A stretch of DNA of 64,000 nt. Source: Mallotus nudiflorus. Lineage: Eukaryota > Streptophyta > Magnoliopsida > Malpighiales > Euphorbiaceae. Both the position numbers and the translations under genes were made by a program. Numbering within the stretch: position 1 is the stretch's first letter; every line of letters starts with the position of its first letter. The DNA lies in the NCBI GenBank assembly GCA_947683625.1, contig CANTUR010000154.1, forward strand, positions 1,178,001 to 1,242,000, in the 5' to 3' direction. The notes beneath the pieces were generated by a model that saw only the letters and a list, made by a program, of their open reading frames with translations, ran no database searches and was not told where the DNA came from. Below, one piece after another: positions 24,001 through 36,111 of the stretch.

Positions 24001-27000
24001 AAAGCATGCAAGGTACAAACCCACCTGGAGACAGTTGCTCCACTGACTGCTGCAGATTCATGGCAGTTATCCCCAGCAAACAAGTGGTCTTCGTGTGGTG
24101 CAGAACTGATAATTCTACTTACATGGGTCTTTTCATGGGATACCAAGTCAAGACCAGCTTCAGTTGTAGAATGACTGGCCATGGCATTACCAACTTGCAA
24201 TTTATTCTTCTGCTCCTCCCTAATGGAAAAAAATTTAGCATCTTGACGGGCATCAGAAGCCCGGGCTTTGGCATTTAAGCCTTCTATTTTCTGAATCAGA
24301 CTGGAATCTTTTGGAGCTGCCAAAACTTCCGGAATGGTAGAAGCTGCATGTTCAAATTTCTTACTTGAACTGTCGTCGTAAACATTCATGATTCCCACAC
24401 GATCAGGAGACTTCAATTTCATAGAGTCAACTTGACTGTCAACAGCCTCAGACGAAGCTCCTTCACCAACTACCATTCTTCTTACATCCATCTCATCATC
24501 TTTCCTGTTATCTGCTCTCTGCCCATTCTCCCATGATGACTTTCTTCGATGCTCCCCCTTAAGAGGATAGGATGCATTAGTTTCCATGGAATCATCCCAC
24601 TTCTGCTCTTCATATTTGCCCTCCCAACTGTCATGCTGCTTCAGAAGAACTTTGTATGGTCCTCGAGAGTCTTGAGGATGAACAGCTTCCACATGTTCTG
24701 AAACCATTGCCTTACTAGGACCATACCCACTGGTTCTTCCGTGAGAATTAGCAAGATCAGGAATATTTTGACCAGGATACCTATTATAGCCTGCAGGGCC
24801 CATTGCCATTCCCATAAATGGAGCATCACGTTCGTTGGAATTGCAGTAGCCCATAGGAGGACCGTAATATCCAGGATAAAACCCAGGCCTAAGTGGCATT
24901 CCTGGGCGAATGTAAGCATCATGCATATGAGGTCTATACATATCTCCATTCTTTGGGTGTGGGCCCCTAGGTCCAGGGCCTGCTGGAGGAACAGGCTGTG
25001 GATTGGCAAGTGCAGGAGGCATCTGTGGACGATAGTAAGGAAATGGTTCCATGGGATAGCCACCAGGTGCAACTGGGGACCCAAATTGCGGACCTGCTGG
25101 AGGTCCTCTATACCAAACACCACCAGGATGACTATTTATGGGTGGGCCATGCCAAGCATCAAAATGATGTGGGGGAATAGTAGAGTTAGGATATGGTTGG
25201 TGATCAGCATGCCACTTCTCCACATTGGACCTGGCTCCATCCTCCCCATATATAGAACTCTCTTTTCTCCAGGAACCTGCAGCTCCATTCTTTGCATTCA
25301 TATTTACAGAAACATCACCTGAGAAACCAAAAAGAACTATGTCACTACTTCAATCACCTATGCAGGCACCATGCATAACAAATGCACAAATATCATAGAA
25401 ACCAGCAATATGAACAAGACACAGAGCAATATATTAGAATAAAAATTAAGTGCGCACAGACCAGCAGAATTCCTGGTCCCTTCTTTCCCTGATGCCACTC
25501 CAGCAGATGAACCAGGATGACCATGAGAGCTGTAATCTGCATGAAATAGTAGATCAAGAAATTGAAAATAAATCACATGAAAAAACATTTTATATAGGTA
25601 TTCTTGACAGATTTAGAAATGCAGCATAAAAGAAAAAAAGAACCATTTCAATGTGAATGAACCTCCATGAGAGACATTGTGACAAAAAGATCACTATCAG
25701 ATATGGTTCAAAGCTCCTAATATGTACAACTACAAAATATTAATGAACATAAATATAAATGACAAAAAAAAGGAATGCATGAAATCAAGAACTCCATCCT
25801 TGCTTTTCTTAATGCTGTTATACCAAAAAAATGAAAAATCCAGGAAATCCTGACATGAAGTTATCAATGCCTGTCCTACAAAGGTAGTTGAGCAATCTAA
25901 GAGTAAGGAGAGGATAGAATTGCAAGATTTCTTGGTGCCATGAATACCACAAACTAATTGTTGCATTAAAATCACAGTGAGAGTCATAAAAAATGTTCAA
26001 AGTCAAAGCACAAACAGCAGATTTAACTTATAAGGCTACAGATAAGCATAAAACCTTGAGAGTCTATGTTCTTTCCAGAATTGTCTTTTTCAGAACCAAG
26101 TGTTGGAAAATCTCCAGAAGTCAGAGAAAACCCATCATTCTTAGAGGATGTCACTCCCTGCATGTAACAGCCAATAAAGCTAAGTGGGGCAATTTAAAAA
26201 GAAATTGAACATACCTAGAATCACCAAAAAGAATGATAAAATCAACCCAAAATACCGTTGAGGGAGTATCCATCTCCTTATACATTTGGTTTTAAATCTA
26301 TCAATTGGAGAACTGTAATGCGCTTCCATAGAATTAAAGAAAAAGAGCGTAAAGTTGGAGCATTCCAATATCACTTGAAAATTAGCCATCAACTCTAAAC
26401 AGACATATAAATAGGATGATGAACCCTTCTAGTATTGACAGCACATCGAGCTCCTAATACTAGTTAGCTTCCACTTTTTTATTTTCTTTAATTCTCTCTC
26501 TCTGTTTCCACTATATCAACCCATTTTGAATTCATTCTAGGTTTCTTCATTATCAAATACTATAAATTCCAAGCACTTGATTTGCATTATACAAAAAACA
26601 AAAATACTATTATTTTGTATAGGATGATTTCTTTGTTTTTGAATACTTTTTAGTTCCAAGTATTTTCTTTCCCTCAATGACAAGGATAAACTTCAGTTCA
26701 ACAAATCATCAACATGTAAGGCAACATACCAACTTTTCTGCTGTTCCAGTTCCACCCCATGCTGCCGAGTTATCAGATAAAGATTCAGCAAATCGAGATA
26801 ACTGTGAGCTACCAGGTCTTGTTTCCGCACTGCGAGGCCGCAAAGCTGTATGTGACGTCTGATTTGATGTCAATGCTCCAGAAGATGATGATGGCCTAGA
26901 ATTTGAAGTTGAACTCCATGCATTAGTAACAGAGTCATGGGCTCTCTCACTACCAGCAGTTGATGGTCGAGTGCCAGTTCCCCCAGATGAAGGGCGGCCA

Positions 27001-27492
27001 CTGTGGTGGCTTGGCGAACCAGTACCTCCATCAGTATTAGGAGATAAAGAGGCAGAACCACCCCATGCATTAGATGTGGAAGATGACCTGCTACCCCAAC
27101 TATGAGTACCCCTGTAGTGCAGAAAGCAATTAAGGAACAATAGAAACACATGTAAGGCATTTGTAATCAGAAAACAAATTAACAGAGTAAAAAAATTCAT
27201 TTTTGAAGATGAAAGATAATATAACAGCTTCAGTATAAACAGAAATTAGAAAACCTTAACCAGTAGATGAGATACTAACTTGGGAACAATCTCAACATTT
27301 GGGTCCAGACCGTGGTTTTCTAACCTTGACACAACAGAAAGAAAACATTAGAGGATAAAACCATAGCCTCATCAGTCATCACATAGAATCAATTTCAGAA
27401 AACTAAAATACCTTTGGCTGGGTAAGTTTATAGGTCTCGGAACAGTAACTTTCCCCAACACAGTCATACCACCTCTTCTTGCAGAAGCCCAT
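21062..27492 (-). CDS. MOS1: MODIFIER OF SNC1 1 (MOS1), large PRR/BAT2-type protein; eight coding exons resolved, first coding residues not located
   Basis: Exons 27412-27492, 27280-27324, 26730-27111, 26055-26157, 25462-25536, 24025-25318, 23675-23942 and 21062-23599 join in phase to about 1595 aa with a TAG stop. Landmarks are RRGGMTVLGKVTVPRPINLP, RLENHGLDPNVEIVPKGT, LSPNTDGGTGSPSH, SSKNDGFSLTSGDFPTLGSE, a Pro/Gly-rich stretch (GGVWYRGPPAGP, YYGPPMGYCNSNERD), RGPYKVLLKQHD, DSLIQKIEGLNAKARASD and a charged coiled coil starting MRELAKRQKQREKEEE. In Arabidopsis, MOS1 is a nuclear protein needed for expression of the immune receptor gene SNC1, acting through chromatin. No internal stops or shifts. 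The usual start (about ten residues before the WASARR segment) was not found: the first exon given begins in phase 2 and needs two upstream bases. ATG 27465-27467 (the Met in RRGGM) is a fallback start. Confidence 0.93.
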
Positions 27493-27798
27493 CTGCAATC
27501 AATCGTATCATTAGATGCCAGATTATGCATAACCATTTGTTACAATGCCTTCTAATTTTTTTGATCTCCCTTACAAATAAATTTGAAAAACATTTCTAAG
27601 TAGTTTTATAGTTACAATCAACAAAGTCCAAGTAGCTCAATTTTTTCTAGGTCTCTCAAAATTTTGAATAGATTTCAACACTGAAAAAAATTGCAATCAC
27701 TATACACTAGAGAAAGGAAGGGATAAAATCAACTCTGAACACCCCTCCTTCCCCACCCCCTAAAAAAAAAAAAAGAGTGCCTCAGGTTCACTTTGCAA

Positions 27799-27857
27799 CT
27801 AGGTTGCATGGACACGAATACAGGGACACGCCTACTAACTAAAGTGTCCGTGCAACA
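27799..27857. repeat. Imperfect hairpin in the MOS1 first intron
   Basis: GGTTGCATGGACAC (from about 27802) and GTGTCCGTGCAAC (from about 27844) pair over 13 bases with one mismatch. Weaker pairing extends outward. This is the size of a small MITE end or a local inverted repeat in intron DNA. Confidence 0.55.
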
Positions 27858-29359
27858 TAGCTTTGCAATGAGAACTTTAGCTGGAAAAACATCAGTTTAA
27901 AACACAACATTGGGCACAAAAGTATAACAAGAACTCCATGCCTTTTCTCTCCAGTTAACATGCTTGATGTCATAATTCACTTTTGATAGCAAGGTCATCC
28001 AAAAGAATTTGATGAAACCTGGAACATGAGAGAAATAAAACTCCAGTGAAAAAAAGAGCAGCAAGAAGCATGTGTAAAATAGTAGACATTTCACGAATAG
28101 TTAAAAAATAATAATAATGCTCCACCAGGCAATAATCTTTCTTCTTCAGTTTCAAGAGAAAACAGTGGAAAATATGCATAATCAAGTTGCCAGAGCCATA
28201 AAACAAAATCATAAAGAATAGGGTTCAATTTGTAATAATGGGAAAATTCAATCATGCATAAATATACATATTCCATTACATTCACCACAAGACTCCTCTT
28301 AGACTAAAAGGTAAATCAATTAATAAATAATTCCTGTCACTATTACAGTCAAGCGTGCCAATTAAATTGGGGAAAAGCCATAGATAGTATTCATTACATT
28401 CTCTCTGTAACATGCCACTTGTCATGGGAAAAGTACCAGCAATATAAACACTAAGCATCTAAAATGGTTCTTTTCCAAAAAGCAGCTACAAACTCAGTGC
28501 TGAATGAACACAAATAGCCATTTATCATTGATACCTTTGTGGCATTCGACAGCATCATACACAATCCATTTTCTATATTCTCTAATCATAAGCCACTACA
28601 TACATCATATCCTTTCTTATTACTGAAAAATCTTTTCTACAGGACCAACCTCTGCTTTCAGCAATAATGGGAAAACCTCCAATCTCCTATTCATTGTCCT
28701 TTTTTATTCCTCTTTGCTCAACTCAACTCAGCAAATACTCTCAAAACATAAATTTCCACTAACACACTTAGTCAGTTTTGACAACCACCTCTTCTATCAG
28801 AATAGGGTTTGGAAAGACCAAAGCATGCCACTTATCAAGTCAGGAAATCAAGCCCTGAATTCATTAGCATAATCATTCTTAGCTAAATTACTAAACTCCA
28901 AGTCCCATGTGCCAATACTTAGCATCTCAACATCCTACACAACTTGCTTACTTCATAAATATCGGCAACCTGATACAAGTACCAGCTAAAAATAAACTAG
29001 GTCGTGCATATAAAAATACGAAATAAAAATAAACAGAGCATTCAGTAATCAACCGAAACAGAGCCAAAAAAATTAATCAAAATTCCTCCAAAAGATCAAA
29101 TCTTTCGCCACGCAACGTAAAACCGAATCTCGCCAGATAAAACAGGAACAGAATGTGCAATTATATTATTATCAAACACAACAAAAGTAGATAAGCAGGG
29201 GTTACACAAAAATCCCGCAACACAACTAATATAAAATTAAAATAGATATATGTATATATCACACAATAAATATTTCCCACTCTCGCTCTCTTTTTTTTTC
29301 CAACGTTTTCTCGGCAAACAAACAGCGCCAAATAAAAATAAATAAATAAACATATTTAC

Positions 29360-29640
29360 TTGCCTGAGAAATTATTTTTCCGTTCGTAATCGGAAACCCT
29401 AGAGAGAAATATGGTTTGCAGATTTATCAAAAGCACAAAAAAAAAAAAAAAAAAAAAAGCGATGTCACGGGTTTTCAGAGATCGCGGATAGGAGAGGCGT
29501 GAGGGATCGATGTACCGGTAAAATAAGCGATCACTTATTTTAGATCGCAATTGAAAAAAAAAAAAATTGAGATAAAGATATAGAAGAAAAAGGAGGAGAG
29601 AAAGCGCTCAGAGATGATTCGAGCCCTTTTGCCCCCTGAT
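29360..29640 (-). other. Probable MOS1 leader exon (5' UTR) and promoter side
   Basis: Downstream of TATA-poor, CT-rich DNA on the minus strand, a leader-like stretch ends in CAGGCAA|GTAAAT, a good donor at 29358-29359. Joined to the 27492 acceptor it would leave an about 1.87 kb first intron and give the right phase. A T run of about 23 bases lies at 29438-29459. The frame is open through this exon from 29550 and would add about 64 residues with poly-Phe; this is more likely leader than protein. Confidence 0.5.
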
Positions 29641-31307
29641 ATAGAAATGGACTTTCCAGCCCAAATAATAATAATAATATCTCTAGATTTTTTTTCTAAT
29701 AAATTACGTTGTATTTATTTATTTAACTAATTTTATCTGTTATTACATCTAATTGCATTTATAATTTATATTAAGTGAAAAAAAATGGTGCAGTAGTTAT
29801 TTGAAAATAAGTAGTTGTGTAATGTCCTACCCTTCATTTATATTTAAATTATTTAATTTTTAAGAATTTAGAAATTATAACACATAATATTTTATAGGAA
29901 ATTTCTATAATCACTTGCTTTTTTAATTATTTTTGTTCTACTTGTCTTTATAAAATATATTTTATCATCGAATAGTGATTATTAATATAGTATATTTTAT
30001 TTTATAAAAATAAAGTAATGATAGACTGTACTCATATTATAAATTTAAACGACAAATATTGATATTTTTATTTTATTGATATTTATTTAATAGTCTTTTA
30101 AAAGTAGTTATCCCTTTTTAAACTAATGAGAATAAAATTTAAATTTTACATCTTATAATATTCTTAACCCTTATTTGGTTTAATTCTATAAGAAATTCAT
30201 TTAATTTGAAAATGAGCAAATAAAATTTTATTAATAAAATATGTTTAGTTTAAATGAATAATTTATATAATTCTTTTGAAATGAATTTCATATTTTGTTA
30301 TATTATATTTGATATAAATCTTGAATTTAAGTTTTTGTCAAAAATATCCTTTTAAATATAAAAAGGTTTTTGAAAATAAAAATGAAGACGGATATTTTAG
30401 TCATTTAAAAGTATAAATTTAAAATTTGTGAAATTTATTTGGAAATTCCAATCATTTTAATAAAATTTCATTTAGTTATAATTAATTTTACAAATTTAAA
30501 AATGTGAAATTGTAAATAAATTTTATATAAAATTCATTTAAATGAAACATATATTATTTGGATTTACAAATAAATTTCATAAATTTTTGTAAAATTCATT
30601 TACACCAAACACTCTCTTTTCATTTGACTAATTTATCGTTTATTTGTTTGATTGTTTAATGTATTAATTAATTATTTAACTTCTTTCTAAAATCGAACAC
30701 ATTTTTATTTTAGTTGTGGTCCAACACTAGCAAAACATGGTACAATATTGTTGCAGTTTCCTTTTCCATGTACTATTCAAGAAAAAATTGTATTGCAATT
30801 TGCAATGTTCTCAGGACTGTGAAATGAGGCAAAAGAAAAATTTTGAGAGAGCCCTTAATGAAATTATGTAAAATTTTACCACTTAGACCATTTATTTATA
30901 TATTTTATTCTCAATTTATAAATAAAAAAAATTAAAATTAAAAAAAAAAGGGACAAGAAGCTTAAGTGCTTCTTAACCAAACAGGGCCATGATCACAGCA
31001 AAGCCCAGTGAACGAGATCGAAGCTTTTCCTAGACGACAGGAAAAAAGAAAGATAAAAATATTTAACCTGTCGTTTGCCAGTGGTGGTTACTAAACGACA
31101 AGAAGCTTTTCCTAGTCATTACCACTTTAGTCCCTGTCGTTTTGACATTTTAGGTAGCCGTTTTCATGCTTGGCGCTCCTCCTATGCTACGGATTCGATC
31201 CTTGAACAGATCGATAATACTATCGTTAAGATTGAATGTATTGGCAGTGAACAGGAATTAGAAAGAGAGGTTAGGATTTGGGATCTATTAATGTTGATAA
31301 TTCACCC
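29641..31307. other. Intergenic AT-rich DNA with MITE-like segment
   Basis: No gene seen. Between about 30168 and 30615, repeated AAATTCATTT-type words in both orientations and weak end similarity (CCTTATTTGGTTTAATT against the reverse complement of ACACCAAACACTC) suggest a decayed MITE. At 30959-30988, CTTAAGTGCTTCTTAACCAAACAGGGCC looks like one end of another common plant MITE type; I did not find its partner. Confidence 0.35.
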
Positions 31308-33524
31308 ATGGAACCCAAATCACCTTTGAAAGTTGGGTTTTTTTATTACAGGTTTGCATAGGAATAGACGCGTTTTGAGAATATTTATGGCTAGTTTGTT
31401 GATTTTTCTCTTATTGGGTGGTGGTTATTTTGCATTTATGTGGAGAAAGTATCGTTTTTTAGTGGAAAGAGATTGCTATTATACAGTTGTTGTCGACCGT
31501 GGAAGCACTGGGACTCGAGTTAATGTTTATAAGTGGAGAATAACAAGTTTAGGTCACTGGGATTTGCCCATTTTGGAGCATTCATATGCTGACTACTCTG
31601 ATAAGAATTTGTTTTTAGGAAGTTCTTGCACGTACCATTGTTTGCAGACTGAGCCGGGTTTAGATAAGTTTGTTGGTAATGTGACAGGAGTGAAAGTTTC
31701 TTTGGAACCATTGATTCTGTTGGCATAAAAGTTGGTTCCTTTTGAAAAACATGGAGACACTCCTATTTTTGTTTTGGCTACTGCTGGACTGAGAAAGGTG
31801 CCAGTTGAGGACGCTAGGCAGGTTTTGGATGATGTGGAGTATGTTCTGAAGGAACACTCATTTGTTTATAGGAGAAGTTGGATAAGAGTCTTGAGTGGGA
31901 AAGAGGAAGCTTATTATGGTTGGGTGGCTTTGAACTATAGAATGGGGCATTTAAGTAATTCGTCAAAGGGATCTACATTAGGACTTCTTGATCTGGGAGG
32001 TTCATCGTTGCAGGCTGTGACGAAAGTGGATGGTGGAGCAAGAGATGATACACACTTGATGAGAACAAAGATTGGATCGGTTGACCATCAGATTTTAGCG
32101 CACTCATTATCATCATTCGGCTTGAATGAGGCATTTGAAAGACGTACTCTTAAACATCCTTGTCTAGACTCTAATTTAGCCAAGAATTACACTTGCTATG
32201 CTTGTGATGGGCTGAATGTAACCTATCAAAGAAATTGAACAGTCAAAAACACAAAAGTGAAGACATTTATTTGGTTGGAGATCCAGATTGGGAGCACTGC
32301 AAAGCAATTGCCATGGCTGCCGCTGTTAACTCAAGTAGTTTAGATGTGTTACAGCCAACAGTTCACACTAAGTGCAAAGCAAGTCTCTCTTCTTTCAATG
32401 GTATGTTCAAAAGATGTACCAATATATGAGTCTTTTGCAATGCATCTTTAGCATTTGGATGTCCATAAATCTGCATGCTTCTGTAAATTTCAAACTCTTC
32501 ATGATAGTACTACTTTTAGGATTGCGAACGCCTTAGCTTATTTCTAAAGGCACCTTACCTGTACTCTCATCTTGTAGGCACGAAGGACGATAGAATTCCA
32601 GTAGTTATATAAATAATAGATACCATATAGTTCCATAAGTTGGAAGTTTTTCTTTGTTACAAGGTATTTATAAGCTTCCATGTGAAAGCCTTGTCCATTA
32701 TTTGTGATGTGGAGAAATTCAGGAGAAATATTTGAAAACTTGAGAAGTCTCTTTATATATTGCCAGCACTTCACTGGTAGATCTAATGTTCCATCTTAGA
32801 TTAAAATGAGTATTTTATCATATGCCTTCAGTTCATTCTTCATTTCTTGCCACTCACTAATTATTTCTTTGGATATGTTGAAGTTAATGCAATATGTTAT
32901 TTCTTTAATACAGCTTGCCTTTTTCTCCTTGAAGGAAAATGTAAGATTTACATTTGAAGTTCTTCTTGTAACATTACTTTGTGTCCTGCAGGCAGTAGTA
33001 TTTTTAATCTGATGGCTGGAACCAACCAAACAAGACACTTTCATGCTTTGTCTGGTTTTTTTGCTGTTTACAATGTATTAGATTTGCTCCCGCGAGCAAA
33101 TTTGACCTTGATTTGGGAAAAGGGGGAACGGATGTGTTCAAAATCGTGGGGTGACTCAAGCAACACTTATGGAAAACAAAGTTATTATGGACAGTACTGT
33201 CTCCAGGTGCCTTGTATGGCAGCACTCATTGAGAATGCTCTGTGCCTCGGCGACAAAGAAATAACATTTGGTCCTGCGGATCTTTCTTGGACGCTAAGAG
33301 CTGCACTGATTGAAGGCAAAAATCTAAGCATTTCTAAAACAAACATTTCATCCATGAAAAGTATAGAGGTCATATATTCTCCCATTTTTGTTTTCCTTTT
33401 ACTCCTGTGCCTTTTCTTAGTGGTCTATCGTTGTCAAATCAAGCTGCCTATGCTGGGAAAGATGGTTGCTACTGTTGGGCCATCTGTGCCATCTTACCTT
33501 TATCCCAAACGCAGGCCAAACTAA
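31308..33524 (+). pseudogene. Apyrase (GDA1/CD39 nucleoside phosphatase, APY7-like), broken by a stop and two frameshifts
   Basis: Apyrases hydrolyse nucleoside tri- and diphosphates in the endomembrane or apoplast. From ATG 31308 the frame is lost at a T run (31338-31344) and resumes as GLHRNRRVLRIF plus a membrane anchor. All five apyrase conserved regions are readable: DRGSTGTRVNVY, ATAGLR, SGKEEAYYGWVALN, LGLLDLGGSSLQ and FHALSGFFAVY. A TAA at 31726-31728 interrupts LEPLILLA/KLVPFEKHGD, and a one-base loss near 32232 shifts the frame before IYLVGDPDWEHCK. An intact GT-AG intron (32401-32991) leads to the last exon, which ends in a second membrane helix and TAA. The C-terminal tail is shorter than I expect for APY7. 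With only three lesions it is recent, or the lesions are assembly errors. No neighbour compensates for it. Confidence 0.88.
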
Positions 33525-34250
33525 TGTTTAGTGGCGGCAGTATTAAGTAAAGAAATTCAGAGGTATTAATTATTGTACCTTTCATTCATTCTTTTAGATA
33601 GGAAATAGCAATAGCAATGAAATTGTGGTATACATGTACAGAGGTTCTTAAATTGTGGCATTTATAAAATTCTGGAAAGTGTATTAACTGGAATTCTTGA
33701 AAAATCCTTTTAGATATCATTTTATTTTGCAAATTGCAGACAGCCTCTTTACAGCACATGTGGGCTAGGCAAACAGGCAACACAGGGCATGATTTTGATT
33801 AGGACATTGCCATGTCCACTGAGCTTCAAGCATCAATGCACATGAAGTTTTTTGGCTTTGAAGCAAAGTGCAAGAAGCAAATACATATTGATATAAACTC
33901 TAGGTATATTTGTTCTGCTGTTGGTTGTGAAAGGAGGAGCTCGCAGGCACCATTTGTGGGACTTGGGGACCCTACCAAGATCTCAAGCATAAGCACACAT
34001 TCTTTATAACAATAATTTTAATTCTCCTTGCTATGCAATCACATCAACTCTGCATCCACACATAAATATATTGTAAATACACAATCTACTGAACTGAAAT
34101 ACATTGGTAAGAAGTTTCTGGTTTTACAATTTACATATTTATTCTATACACACGGATAGGAAACTTAAATAACTGCATTTCATCTTTAACTAGCTTTCCA
34201 AGCACATGAAAACAGGAGTCAAGCTGTCAAAGCACTGATTCAACAGGACT
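33525..34250. other. Convergent 3' flanks of apyrase pseudogene and SOUL gene
   Basis: No gene seen. It should hold the 3' UTRs of the two convergent loci. Confidence 0.5.
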
Positions 34251-35298
34251 TCAGTAGGTTGCCACTTTACTGTATTCACAACCATCTATACCATTTGCAT
34301 TGATATCTGCCCATACTTCATTGATACGCCCAAACAATTGGAACGGAGCATCATACTGAGCAATGGAGTAAGCAGATTTGCTTTCAGCAGAAGTTATGTT
34401 GGCCCATGAAGATCTCCTCAAGCTGACAGCAAGCTTTTTAGCTTCTTTGACAATGTTATCATCATTTGCAAATCCTGAGAATGTCCTCACAGCGACACAA
34501 TGACTGCCCCACAGAAAGGGTTTCAGATGCAATTCAGGAAGGGGGACTGGTGGATCGGCTTGGAATTTCACAGGCAAGTAGAATAGAACAGAGTAGGCTG
34601 ACGACTGAAAGGGACCGGCTCCGGGGACTATGCTAGTAACAACAGGAGCTGTCATTGGAATCCTTGTCCAATTCAGATTGGCGCCTTGAATGAACTGGAA
34701 CAACCTGGGAGAGAATAGCAACCCAATGAAGTTGTAAATTCCTCCCTAATTCTCATAAAAGTCGAGCACTAGATGAATAATTGAAGAAAATACCACGTAG
34801 AAGCTTTACTAATACTCTGGACTAACGGGTGCAGCAAAGATAATTATATAGTAAGAAAAGATATTAATAAATTCAATTTCCCGATGATCAAGAATCAATC
34901 CAATTCCAATATACGAACTGTGAAGTTTGAATTAAATTTTCAATTCAAAACACAGTTAATGTTCCAAGCAAAAACAATGATGAATTCATCATGCGGGCAC
35001 AAGAAACTGGGAAAGATCAAGGAAAAAAAAACACAGTCAACAACAGCGAGCTCATCTCCACAAGAATTGAATTCTAACAATCAAGTTCTGAAACCCACCT
35101 GTGAAAGCCATCTAAGGTTGCCTTCTGGAAAGAGATTTCGGTAACCGGAGCAGCCATCCATGTGGATTCAGGGTATAATCTGACCTCGAAATCTGATTCT
35201 GTGTGTACTACCTCGTAGTGGGGTTTTTCGATCGCGTTGGTTTGCGTCGCAAAACACAACAAAGTCACCACTGCAATCAGGATCCTGTATTGCCCCAT
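34251..35298 (-). CDS. SOUL heme-binding family protein (heme-binding protein 2-like), secreted
   Basis: Two exons, 35099-35298 and 34251-34704, joined by a GT-AG intron (AG/G phase), give 217 aa. Residues 1-22 form a signal peptide (MGQYRILIAVVTLLCFATQT). The SOUL fold follows: HYEVVHTESDFEVRLYPEST, DGFHRLFQFIQGANLN, IPMTAPVVTSIVPG, VRTFSGFAND, YSIAQYDAPFQLFGRINEVW. Family members bind heme or other tetrapyrroles with low affinity; the substrate of this secreted plant clade is not known. The length is normal, there are no lesions, and the start ATG (35296-35298) immediately precedes the hydrophobic signal. The gene is convergent with the broken apyrase. Confidence 0.93.
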
Positions 35299-36111
35299 TT
35301 TTCCGTCTCTCCTCTTCAGTGTCCTTCATTTCTTGCAATCGAGATCATTTATTGTACTTCATCCCCATTTTACAATTTTATCCCTGGCTTGTCTTATTGC
35401 CCACAAAATTATTACAATACACTATTAAAATTACATATTAATATTAATTCGGCCTATAAATTATAATAGTGTTCCAAAAAAATTAATTTTTATGAGTAAA
35501 ATGACATTTTTGGAACCATATATATATGTATACATAAATTTGTACTGTAGCCATATGGTATCAGGGTGGGTTATTTTTATGTTGTGCTGTTTTCATTTCC
35601 ATTATGTGAGACAGGACAATGAAATGATCCATATTGTTTAACATCAATGCTGAATATGGGTATGTGCTGTCCAGTTCTAGAAGATCAGTTCTGTGTTAAT
35701 AACAATCGAATGGTTGAACAGAAAGAGTCTTCATTTTTGCTGTGCATTGAAGTAAAGCTTTAGGCTTTAGGCTTAGCATATAATCTTGCAAGAACCTCTT
35801 CTTCGTATTTGATCTAATTGTCCATCTTCATTCAATAGAATCATGAATGAATATATGGTCTAAAAATGTTACAAGTACGTCTCCAAGTATGGAACTATTT
35901 TCACTTCTCATGAACAGCCACTGTTCTGTTCTGCCAAAGAATACATATAGCTAAAATTAATGCCGTGCATGGAAGCTTGAGCAGTCAAGTTTGCTTTTGC
36001 TGCGATAGAACTGTGAAATGATATTTTGGATTCAGATACTATGGATCTAATTCCGTTGATTGCTAGTGTCATAATAAAATGCCTGGACATTGGATGCACT
36101 TCAGAATGTCT
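35299..36111. other. SOUL promoter side and CRAL-TRIO 3' flank
   Basis: No gene seen. A pyrimidine-rich stretch just after 35298 is a likely SOUL leader or promoter on the minus strand. DNA adjoining 36111 should hold the CRAL-TRIO 3' UTR. Confidence 0.5.

Noticed and set aside
24741..25322. 193-codon plus-strand open frame
   Set aside because: It is antisense to a well-supported MOS1 exon and has no recognisable domain.
31075..31329. 84-codon open frame just upstream of the apyrase pseudogene
   Set aside because: No similarity to the apyrase N terminus and in a different frame from the likely ATG at 31308.
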